Source of the DNA: Xestospongia bergquistia
Taxonomy: Eukaryota > Porifera > Demospongiae > Haplosclerida > Petrosiidae
Assembly (NCBI GenBank): GCA_963965975.1
Contig: OZ014421.1
Coordinates: forward strand, 4,825,001 to 4,889,000
Reading direction: 5' to 3'
DNA: 64,000 nt
Of this stretch, positions 1 to 11,900 are shown one piece after another. Numbering within the stretch: position 1 is the first letter of the stretch; every line of letters begins with the position of its first letter. The notes under the pieces were generated by a model, which was not told where the DNA came from, made no database searches, and saw only the letters and a program-made list of their open reading frames with translations. The translations under genes were made by a program, and so were the position numbers.

Positions 1-5
1 CTTAC

Positions 6-3000
6 CAGACTTCACTGCTTTTGACGTATTTCATTTCAGTCTACAGATATAGAAAATAAAGGTTACCTCTATTATCAATATAGACAAAATAATAATATAG
101 TTTAGTCTTGATTATCAATAAATATATAATTGTTTTGATCTCTAATCAAATTCCCATAAGAAAACTTTCTACCTTCAATTTATATAAAAAATTGATAAAT
201 CGATAATGTCTAGATATTAGTAAACAAAACTAGTAAACAATACTTCTCAATGTTGTTTGTAAGGCTAAAATTGGGATTTATTTGTGCTACAACAATAATA
301 TAATATTTACAAATAAGGTAACAAATACTAATTACAAAACTCTGACCAACTACATCGTATAAATATTGTTAATGTATTAAATACTCACTTCATCAATTGA
401 ATAGCTCTTGTGCTTCATTCGTTCACGTATGAAGTACGCAACTGCCATGACAACAATTATTATCACCAAGACAACAAGTAGACATACAATAACGATACCA
501 GTAATAGCACCAGAGGAGAGACCTTTAGATGGTGTAGTTGGTGTCATTGATGCAGTAGTTGTTAGTGTTGTAGTAGGAACAACTAGAAAAGGATAACAGT
601 ATGTAAATAAATTCGAACATATCATGTGACGATCATGTGATGTAGTGTTAAACAAATTTGTATTATTTAGCATGTCTTGTTTGATTCATAAATGTAAAAT
701 TTATCAAGTTGAATTTTGGTGGTTGGGGGTTGTAATACACTCATCAATATGCTTTGAGGATAAAATTTTGCTACAAAAATGGTGCTTGTCAGCTTAAAAT
801 TTTGTGATTCATGACAGCATGAATTTATATATGAAAATTTGGCAGGTTTGATACAGTGAAAATTACCAAATTAAACCCTCACCAAATTTTTCCAACTATA
901 CAATGTTTGACCAACAGTTATGTATTGTAATATAAGAATGTTCATTAGTCTAAATTTAAGCTCAAACTAACTTCACTACATCCTACAATATCATAATAAA
1001 AACATTTGTCTAACTAGTAATGTTGCCAATAATAACAAATAAATCACATATCAATAATTACCTAGTTGTTGTTTCAGATTGGTTACAGGATATGAATAGC
1101 CCTCAATAGTCAAATTAAAAGTACGACTTCCATTTTGAATCTAAATGACAAAATACACTATAATTTTCATCAGTTTTTTATAAAAGCATGTTGTAAACAT
1201 GTACCAGTAACAGATGGTATTATAATCTGTTTGTCTATTACTGTACTTGTTGCTCCACCCACCCATCCATCAACTGCTTGTTTATCCATTGCTTACCTCT
1301 CTACCAAGTGAATCGACCGACTGTTGTAACATCATTGCTGCAGAGATATCAGATGTTTCTACAGTGAGTTCTATTGAGTTAAAGGTTGTAGCCTGACGCT
1401 TCACAGTAAAAGACATTTCATGTACTATAGTCCGTATTCCAGTCCTATTGTCAATGTGTATCAGTCGTACAGAAGAGACAGACCTAATGTTGATACCAAG
1501 CTCACGAGAAACTTGTGAGCGAATATCTTTTATAACATTTTCCCTGTCACCACCACGTAATGGTATGTCTGGTAATGTGATGATGATATCAACTAGCACT
1601 CTTTCTGATGGTGAAGATGATGGATGGGCAATGATCAAAGTGGAGGTACTCATTGTGAAGGTTGGTCTGATGGATGATGTTAACAAAGGTGTTGAAGATA
1701 CTGCTGAAATAACGGAGGTAAGAATTGATGTCATAGAACTAGATGTAAGTAATACATCTGATGAAGTGAGTATCACTGAAGTACTAAACACAAGTGACTG
1801 TGTTGAAGTTAGTATCAATGATGATGATACCATGGGTGTCTCTGTAGATGTTTCTGAAGAAGTAACTGAAAGTGTTTTTGCAACTGCTATAGATGTAGAT
1901 GACTCCAACATTGTAGAAGTAGGTTCTGAAACAGTAACTGAAGATGTCTCTGACAACAGAGTAGATGTAACTACACTTGGAGACATTGCAAACTCCAATG
2001 ATGTGGATGCAGGTTCAACTGAAGATGTCTCTGACAACAGAGTAGATGTAACTACACTTGAAGACATTATAAATATAGATGACTCTGATGTTGTGTATGT
2101 AGTTGTTAGTGTTGTAGTAGGAACAACTAGAAAAGGATAACAGTATGTAAATAAATTCGAACATATCATGTGACGATCATGTGATGTAGTGTTAAACAAA
2201 TTTGTATTATTTAGCATGTCTTGTTTGATTCATAAATGTAAAATTTATAAAGTTGAGTTTTGGTGGTTGGGAGTTGTAATACACTCATCAATATGCTTTG
2301 AGGATAAAATTTGCTACAAAAATGGCGTTTGTCAGCTTAAAATTTTGTGATTCATGACAGTATGAATTTATATATGAAAATTTGGCAGGTTTGATACAGT
2401 GAAAATTACCAAATTAAACCCTCACCAAATTTTTCCAACTATACAATGTTTGACCAACAGTTATGTATTGTAATATAAGAATGTTCATTAGTCTAAATTT
2501 AAGCTCAAACTAACTTCACTACATCCTACAATATCATAATAAAAACATTTGTCTAACTAGTAATGTTGCCAATAATAACAAATAAATCACATATCAATAA
2601 TTACCTAGTTGTTGTTTCAGATTGGTTACAGGATATGAATAGCCCTCAATAGTCAAATTAAAAGTACGACTTCCATTTTGAATCTAAATGACAAAATACA
2701 CTATAATTTTCATCAGTTTTTTATAAAAGTATGTTGTAAACATGTACCAGTAACAGATGGTATTATAATCTGTTTGTCTATTACTGTACTTGTTGCTCCA
2801 CCCACCCATTCATCAATTGCTTGTTCATTCATTGCTTACCTCTCTACCAAGTGAATCGACTGACTGTTGTAACATCATTGCTGCAGAGATATCAGATGTT
2901 TCTACAGTGAGTTCTATTGAGTTAAAGGTTGTAGCCTGACGCTTCACAGTAAAAGACATTTCATGTACTATAGTCCGTATTCCAGTCCTATTGTCAATGT

Positions 3001-5548
3001 GTATCAGTCGTACAGAAGAGACAGACCTAATGTTGATACCAAGCTCATGAGAAACTTGTGAGCGAATATCTTTTGTAACATTTTCCCTGTCACCACCACG
3101 TAATGGTATGTCTGGTAATGTGATGATGATATCAACTAGCACTCTTTCTGATGGTGAAGATGATGGATGGACAATGATCAAAGTGGAGGTACTCATTGTG
3201 AAGGTTGGTCTGATGGATGATGTTAACAAAGGTGTTGAAGATACTGCTGAAATAACGGAGGTAAGAATTGATGTCATAGAACTAGATGTAAGTAATACAT
3301 CTGATGAAGTGAGTATCACTGAAGTACTAAACACAAGTGACTGTGTTGAATTTAGTATCAATGATGATGATACCATGGGTGCCTCTGTAGATGTTTCTGA
3401 AGAAGTAACTGAAAGTGTTTCTGCAAATAGTATAGATGTAGATGACTCCAACATTGTAGAAGTAGGTTCAGAAGAGGAAACTGAAGCCAATTGAGTAAAT
3501 ATATCTACAATTGTAGTTAACGTAGGTTCTGAAACAGTAACTGTAGATGTCTCTGACAATGGAGTAGATGTAACAACACTTGGAGACATTGCAAACTCCA
3601 ATGATGTGGATGCAGGTTCAACTGAAGGAAGCTCTGACAACAGGGTAGGTGTAACTACACTTGAAGACATTGTAAATGTAGATGACTCTGACATTGTGGA
3701 CATGGGTTCAACTGTAGATGTCTCTGACAATGGAGTAGATGTAACAACACTTGGAGACATTGCAAACTCCAATGATGTGGATGCAGGTTCAACTGAAGGA
3801 AGCTCTGACAACAGGGTAGGTGTAACTACACTTGAAGACATTGTAAATGTAGATGACTCTGACATTGTGGACATGGGTTCAACTGTAGATGTCTCTGACA
3901 ATGGAGTAGATGTAACTACACTTGGAGACATTGCAAATTCCAATGATGTGGATGCAGGTTCAACTGAAGGAAGCTCTGACAACAGGGTAGGTGTAACTAC
4001 ACTTGAAGACATTGTAAATGTAGATGACTCTGACATTGTGGACATGGGTTCAACTGTAGATGTCTCCGACAATGGAGTAGATGTAACTACACTTGGAGAC
4101 ATTGCAAACTCCAATGATGTGGATGCAGGTTCAACTGAAGGAAGCTTTGACAACAGGGTAGGTGTAACTACACTTGAAGACATTGTAAATGTAGATGACT
4201 CTGACATTGTGGACATGGGTTCAACTGTAGATGTCTCTGACAATGGAGTAGATGTAACAACACTTGGAGACATTGCAAACTCCAATGATGTGGATGCAGG
4301 TTCAACTGAAGGAAGCTCTGACAACAGAGTAGGTGTAACTACACTTGAAGACATTGTAAATGTAGATGACTCTGACATTGTGGACATGGGTTCAACTGTA
4401 GATGTCTCTGACAATGGAGTAGATGTAACTACACTTGGAGACATTGCAAATTCCAATGATGTGGATGCAGGTTCAACTGAAGGAAGCTCTGACAACAGGG
4501 TAGGTGTAACTACACTTGAAGACATTGTAAATGTAGATGACTCTGACATTGTGGACATGGGTTCAACTGTAGATGTCTCCGACAATGGAGTAGATGTAAC
4601 TACACTTGGAGACATTGCAAACTCCAATGATGTGGATGCAGGTTCAACTGAAGGAAGCTTTGACAACAGGGTAGGTGTAACTACACTTGAAGACATTGTA
4701 AATGTAGATGACTCTGACATTGTGGACATGGGTTCAACTGTAGATGTCTCTGACAATGGAGTAGATGTAACAACACTTGGAGACATTGCAAACTCCAATG
4801 ATGTGGATGCAGGTTCAACTGAAGGAAGCTCTGACAACAGAGTAGGTGTAACTACACTTGAAGACATTGTAAATGTAGATGACTCTGACATTGTGGACAT
4901 GGGTTCAACTGTAGATGTCTCTGACAATGGAGTAGATGTAACTACACTTGGAGACATTGCAAACTCCAATGATGTGGATGCAGGTTCAACTGAAGGAAGC
5001 TCTGACAACAGGGTAGGTGTAACTACACTTGAAGACATTGTAAATGTAGATGACTCTGACATTGTGGACATGGGTTCAACTGTAGATGTCTCCGACAATG
5101 GAGTAGATGTAACTACACTTGGAGACATTGCAAACTCCAATGATGTGGATGCAGGTTCAACTGAAGGAAGCTTTGACAACAGGGTAGGTGTAACTACACT
5201 TGAAGACATTATAAATGTAGATGACTCTGACATTGTGGACATGGGTTCAACTGTAGATGTCTCTGACAATGGAGTAGATGTAACTACACTTGGAGACATT
5301 GCAAACTCCAATGATGTGGGTGCAGGTTCAACTGAAGGAAGCTCTGACAACAGAGTAGATGTAACTACACTTGAAGACATTGTAAATGTAGATGACTCTG
5401 GCTTTAGTTCAACTGAAGATGTAATTTCACCTGAAGACATTGTGAATGATTCCAACGACGTATCATTTGATAGCGCTGACACTGAAGAATCAATGTTGCA
5501 TATTAGCAACTGGAAAAACACCAGAGCAGATACAAAAATTGATCGCAT
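6..5548 (-). CDS. transmembrane mucin-like protein with two SEA-like modules (partial)
   Basis: A large cell-surface glycoprotein gene, cut by the left edge. The first coding exon (about 2840-5548) starts with ATG and a hydrophobic signal peptide (MRSIFVSALVFFQLLICN). A very Ser/Thr-rich region built of about eleven 57-residue repeats follows, a typical target for O-glycosylation. Then comes a conserved ~100-residue module (VLVDIIITLPDIPLRGG onward) that I call SEA-like from its position and alternating beta/helix look, not from a profile. The mucin plus SEA-like unit occurs again at about 1299-2125. Small linking exons probably lie at 2614-2688 and 2747-2830 and at their copies near 1073-1140 and 1204-1285, but I could not fix every boundary. 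The TM exon (389-582) has a hydrophobic stretch (GIVIVCLLVVLVIIIVVMAV) followed by basic residues. It ends at a GTGAGT donor, and a short in-frame tail exon sits at 6-40. Likely role: surface mucin or adhesion molecule. Confidence is good for the type, moderate for exon joins. Confidence 0.75.
558..3500. repeat. 1.54-kb tandem duplication inside the mucin gene
   Basis: Sequence from about 558 to 1920 is repeated almost base for base from about 2102 to 3460, an offset of 1543-1544 bp. The copy includes coding sequence of the SEA-like module and also the flanking introns and intergenic-looking AT-rich sequence. The second copy carries a few substitutions and small indels. The duplication is thus recent. 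It created a protein with two mucin/SEA-like modules before one TM exon. Confidence 0.92.
3540..5420 (-). repeat. 171-bp coding tandem repeat (57 aa, ~11 copies) with 513-bp higher-order period
   Basis: The block containing gaaggaagct recurs at about 3628, 3799, 3970, 4141, 4312, 4483, 4654, 4825, 4996, 5167 and 5338, exactly 171 bp apart, so the reading frame is kept. Copies differ at only a few sites. Variant sites recur every third unit: the Lys-for-Glu variant lies at 4141, 4654 and 5167, and the tccgacaatgg variant at about 4063, 4576 and 5089. The array therefore has a second period of 513 bp. Confidence 0.95.
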
Positions 5549-5712
5549 TTTGCCTCTTCAGAAACGCAAACTAAAATCAACACGTGCAACGCATAATTTA
5601 TTAAACCATAATTATCTCATCAATGACGCTATACGTGTCATTAATCCGACGCAATATAATGTTGTGATAATTAATAATGTCTAGACTCTATTTTCTTTTA
5701 TATAGGTCTGGT

Positions 5713-5912
5713 NNNNNNNNNNNNNNNNNNNNNNNNNNNNNNNNNNNNNNNNNNNNNNNNNNNNNNNNNNNNNNNNNNNNNNNNNNNNNNNNNNNNNNNN
5801 NNNNNNNNNNNNNNNNNNNNNNNNNNNNNNNNNNNNNNNNNNNNNNNNNNNNNNNNNNNNNNNNNNNNNNNNNNNNNNNNNNNNNNNNNNNNNNNNNNNN
5901 NNNNNNNNNNNN
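5713..5912. other. assembly gap of 200 N
   Basis: Exactly 200 consecutive N. The open frames drawn across it are meaningless. It falls between the mucin gene promoter and the 3' end of the FANCA homologue and probably hides the last FANCA codons. Confidence 0.99.
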
Positions 5913-8900
5913 TTGAGATTATTATGAATATGACGCTCACAGTTCTAGATAACAAAAACATTAGATAAGCATTTATTATAATATACCTTTAATAAAGTAG
6001 GTGGAGCTAATTGAATTAATGATCGAGCCACTAGTGTACATTGACGAAGATATTGAGGATTATAAATCTATAAAATTGAATCATTATACTTGTTTGTAGT
6101 AGTCATTATTGATTACTTGATAACTATTAAAATCATTTGAGTTCTCATTTTCAGCAAATAGTCTCGAGTGTGTAGTGAAAATAAATGTTACAAACATTTG
6201 GTCTCCAGTCAACTTAACAGTAAATACTAAATATTGTAACAATAACTTAGTTACTATACCTCTTTTAACAACTGATGATCAACAGGAAATAGGACCCTAT
6301 AAAGATATTAGAATCAATGTAATATTAGCTCTTGTTATAATCTATAATATATTGTATAGATGTGGATCCAATAGAGTAGTGTTGTCTCCAGCTCTCCAAC
6401 TTGTTCAGTAGAATTGGAGACAAAACTGTTTGAGATGAAATACATGTACTACAAATTCAGTGACTATTGTTAGTTTACAATGAATTCAATAGTAAGTTAT
6501 TTAACATCAAACATGTTAAAATGTAATGAAAACATATGGTCATTTACTTGAATAAGATGAGTGGTAACAAGATCAAACTATCACCAGATGGAAACTCTTT
6601 CCTATACACAAGAAATTATCAATAATTACTAAATTAATAAAATTAACAGTATAATTAACCACTAGATCAATGCACTTCAAAGGTTGTCTATTATATACTA
6701 GTTTCAACATATTATAAAAACTGTGATATTATATACCATTAGTGGTCTGGTTATAAAGTAAACTATATCATGATATTATGACCACATTATGAGAAAGGAG
6801 GCCAACCTAAATGTATCAAGGAGGTCTTTTGTATTTAAGTCCCTGCCCACTGTACAATGGAAAAGATAACATGTAAAGAATGATTATTTAAAAATCCTTT
6901 GTCCACCCTATTGGAAACAGGGTCATTCATCTGTTTGTTGTCCATTCAACTATACATCATTTATTATCACCTGGTTGTTCTGTCTGGCAGACAATCCACA
7001 TTGATGACTCTATTTTCAAACAACACTATAAGAACTCATTTATTATCATGATCTATGTGGGTGGACAATTACTTTAGCAATTTGTAGCGTCCTCTCTGTC
7101 TTTGAGTTGGGATCAATCTGAAGAGGATACAGTCATGACAATGTAACCATAGTAACTAGTTACCATGGTATCCATCACAGATGATAATGATTTAAGCAGA
7201 TCACGGACACAACAGTCAAAGATAATATACAAACACTGTAAAGAAGACATATGGTAACTATGTACATGGAGTTTGCTATTGGTAACTTTTTTGCCATAAA
7301 TCTGATATACTTGAACCAAGATTACATCAGCATCAATTTTCTCATCCAGTGCCAGTCTATAAATACATACTGAGAGAGCAGCCAAATGATCAGAGGACCA
7401 GTCAGTCAAATCATCAGACATGACATCACTACTAATAGAGACAAGAAAACAAACTGTTACTATCCAAACACAAGGTCAACTAAATTCTATATGAATTTAA
7501 TCATCATTAATAATGCAAACGTGTCTATTACTTAATCTAATGAAGTAATTACTTGTTAATCCATTTATTAAATTTGTCTATTTTCTCTAGTTCTTCAAAT
7601 TGTGTCAATGACATGTCAACCAAGAGCTTTGATATATGTGACCAATGATACTAAAGTGATTGAACAAAATAACATATTATGATATGAAAAAACTAACTGC
7701 CAATGATGCTAGCAATGTAGGACTTGAATGAAAAAATTCTTCAGTTATTCTACAGTAAAGGAAAACACACAGCAATTAGAAATAACTAGAAGACTTGCTC
7801 CTTTATACATTGTAAAAATTAATGTAGAAAAAGGTTATACTTGTTAAAGTCTCAGTAAATATGATTTAGTGATAAATGTACCTTGATGATTGATGACTTA
7901 ATTGACAATGAATATGTCCCTGTTGAAATAAAGCTGATTTAATGAAATACAATAATTATGTTACAATAAATGATGTAGAGACATAATTATTTCTACTTAA
8001 TAACAGGGTCATCCTCATTGACTAACTTTAAATCATATTATATTTACACGTGGTCCAATCTAATAAGCAAAATTTATTTTTTTTTCAATAATTGATATAG
8101 TTAATTCTACACTATATTTAACCTCTTATAAATATATATATATATATATTCAATTAACTGTTATGGGGATTTCTCTCCCAATAGATGTGGTTTGGTAAGC
8201 CAACCTTCAATAAATGGAAAGCGCAGTCCACAGGAAGTAGATAGCATTCAATAAGGAAAGGTGCCTAGATAAACAAGATATAACAAAACACCAACAAGAC
8301 ATGCTCATGTGTTGGACATGTGCATATCACTTCATACAAGCGATAGTTTTATGAAGTTGATGCAGCGTGTTAGGAGACAAGGTGACATTGAAGTCGGTGA
8401 ATTAGCAAACATGAAATATGATGGCAATGTTATTGCACAACTGCAAACAATTAAAAATACAATTTAATTGAAGGGTTGGGTCATTGAATGAAGTTAATAC
8501 TCAATATATAATGAAATATAGTATAACATATCACTCACCTCATACAAGCAGTAGCAGTAACATGCATTCTTTTTAAAATTATACTCTTTGACTCCATATT
8601 ATCATCTTTAATTGTTTGTTTTTGCTATTACTAATATTACATAAAATACTTCATAAACATCTCTAACCTCTTCCAAAATCATCTTTATTGCTTCAGGAAG
8701 TAATGGTAGCAATGCATCATTATGAATTGTATCTAATGAAAGTAATATTTCCTACAGAATAACATTATTGATAAAATCAAAGTTGTATTATATCATAATA
8801 CCATTATGAGGTGGATGCCTTCATTCCAACATTGTGAAATGACGTTATTCCATACTTGACTGTGACTTTGTGAACAAAGAGAAAGAGGTGACACCTCTGT

Positions 8901-11900
8901 CCATACACGTAATGACACTAAACATGACAAAACTAGTTGAACCTGTTTAGAACCAGTTTCAGTAACCAGTTTTATTCTCCTGTAAGATTGCCTGTTTTCA
9001 GATTGTCATCATAAGTAACTTATTACAATTGACTCACCTTGTTAATGGAGACAAAAAGTCATCAGTAGTATCAATAGTAAGTTCCCATAGTAACCACTGA
9101 CCCACATCAAACTGAAAAACAACTAATGTTATTATAATGTAACAAGATATAAATTACAAATACTCCCTTTAATTAAGTAACAATTACTGAACATGACCAC
9201 ATGTATCTGTTGCTTAGCAACATTACAAGTAAATATGAATAGATGAAGAACAATGGCCACAGTGACTAATTGTATTATAATGTGGGCACTATGCATTATA
9301 TACCACCAACCAACCCACACTATGGCAGTAAGTGGTATACATAGATGAAGATATGTTCTAATAGTCTCTTAGCAAATACACTGGAGTGGTACTCCATTGG
9401 ATATAGCTGCTTCAAGCAAACAATGTGAAGATGCATATTATATGCTAATAAACAGTTTTGCCAACTCTTGTTGTGAGGCATGGGAAAATGTTGAGGCAAT
9501 GTTGACTGATGGAGAACCTCGTTCACTTCAGCTACAAGACATGTGTAGTACATATTGCCTCAATCCCTTAAAGACAGCGACAGAGATGTGTTCTGAGTAT
9601 GAGACAGTTTATAAATTTGTTCTTGGATTGTGTTGCAAGAATGAAAAAGGAGAAAAGTAAAAAAACAAAATAATCTATTGTATGTTCAATTCAACTTATT
9701 TCTCTAGTTGTCTCTCTACTTTTCTCACTTTGAATGAATCCTTTCCATCTCATTCATGTCAAAATTTCACTCATTCTAATACCAGCTGTCCAAATAACTG
9801 TTCTACCTCCCTCAATACAACCCTTCACACAATGGGTTGTTGTTATAATCTAATACTCAATAATACAGCCTATATGACAACTACCAATATCACAGCTTCT
9901 TTTAGCTCAGATTACTGGAATAACTGTGGCATATCCCCTCCCTTTGATCAATGCATATGTACTTACTCTAGTATTGGCAATGACTATACCAATTATGTTG
10001 GCAAAAATCTCATATTGTTATTGTTGCTATTAGCAACAGCCAACATCTTATTGTAAAAAACATTTACTAACCTTTCAGCGTTATCATATTTAACAAGATA
10101 TATTGGTTTATTTTATCGTAATAACTTAATATAAAATACACAAAGTTGTTCTTTGAATATCTCAAATGTATACACCGAAATGTATGAAGTTTTACCTGTA
10201 GTGTATAGAGGAGAGAGGCAACCTCTGGGATCTCATTGATTATAGACATCTTATTCAATACATTGCCAACTAAATTTGAATATAAATAACAATTGAGTCA
10301 ACTATTGGAAAACATACTCTCATATTTGAAACTTGTTGCTTTGTTTTCATCAAAATTAGAAGTGTCTGTGTAAAATTTAAATCTTTCCACTAGATACTGT
10401 AACTAAAAGCAACACACACTAATTCATAATACAACAACATATGTACTTTGAACATAGTGGTAGACATGACTTGTTTAGAATTGACATTTCCTATTAATCC
10501 ACAGTTATTCAACATATCAATATCATATTAATACACAGTATATCAACAACACAGTGTCATATATATACCTTGATAACCAGCTGTCAATACATGATGAATA
10601 AAATGACAATAGATTCTAATATAAAAAATATTTCTATAACAGCAGACCAGTGACTATATTTACAAACTAATATTATACTAATTGATTTAATCATTATGTC
10701 AGTACATTAACATAATTACTATACTCACTTGGTAGCTGCAAACATTTAATCATTATGTCTGTACATTAACATAATATTATACTCACTTGGCAGCTGCAAA
10801 CATATCTTTTCTAGTATGATGTCGTAAGCTATTTAACAAAAATTCACTATAATCCGATGATGTCTATATTAGGTATAATAATGATGATATTTTTAACCCA
10901 TTAATGACTTTACCTCTACAGTTACAATATCAGATCTCACTCTACAAGGTGAACAGCAGGGATAGATTTGAAGACATCTAAATGTACTTTCTCTTCCATA
11001 CAACTCACACAGTAACACAGACAAAGATAAAAGTTGAGAATCAGTAAGTTGTGCTAGCTACAAAACATTACATTCTTCTCTTATGACAAATATATAAATT
11101 ATTTACTTGTAGATGTATTAGTTCCCATAGTCGTACTAATAGAGGCCAATGAAGTTCAGGATGACTGGACAACATCATTGTAAACATTGATACTACAATA
11201 AAACTGAAGATAAAGAGACAAGGTGTCATATATGTTAACTTAACAAAAACTAAACTACATCATTACAACCAACATTATCATTTCACCTGTACTAATAATC
11301 ATGACATATGTAAATAACGGAACATTTTACATCACATACTAACATTATCAATTCGCCTGTACTAACAATCATGACATATGCAAATAACGGAACATTTTAC
11401 ATCACATACTAACATTATCAATTCGCCTGTACTAATAATCATGACATATGTAAATAACGGAACATTTTACATCACATACTAACATTATCAATTCGCCTGT
11501 ACTAACAATCATGACATATGCAAATAACGGAACATTTTACATCACATACTAACATTATCAATTCACCTGTACTAACAATCATGACATATGTAAATAACGG
11601 AACATTTTACATCACATACTAACATTATCAATTCGCCTGTACTAACAATCATGACATATGCAAATAACGAAACATTTTACATCACATACTAACATTATCA
11701 ATTCACCTGTACTAACAATCATGACATATGTAAATAACGGAACATTTTACATCACATACTAACATTATCAATTCGCCTGTACTAACAATCATGACATATG
11801 CAAATAACGGAACATTTTACATCACATACTAACATTATCAATTCACCTGTACTAACAATCATGACATATGTAAATAACGGAACATTTTACATCACATACT

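Noticed and set aside
3606..5684. Plus-strand 692-codon open frame opposite the mucin repeats
   Set aside because: The repeat length is a multiple of three and the unit lacks stops on the other strand, so the frame stays open by repetition. The minus strand has the signal peptide, splice sites and TM exon.
5677..5961. Open frames across the N block
   Set aside because: They consist of undetermined bases.
6175..6411. 78-codon plus-strand frame with an acceptor-like ttttcag before it
   Set aside because: No convincing start or partner exon; it overlaps the 3' part of FANCA on the other strand and sits beside the gap. It could be an exon of an unseen gene, but I cannot support it.
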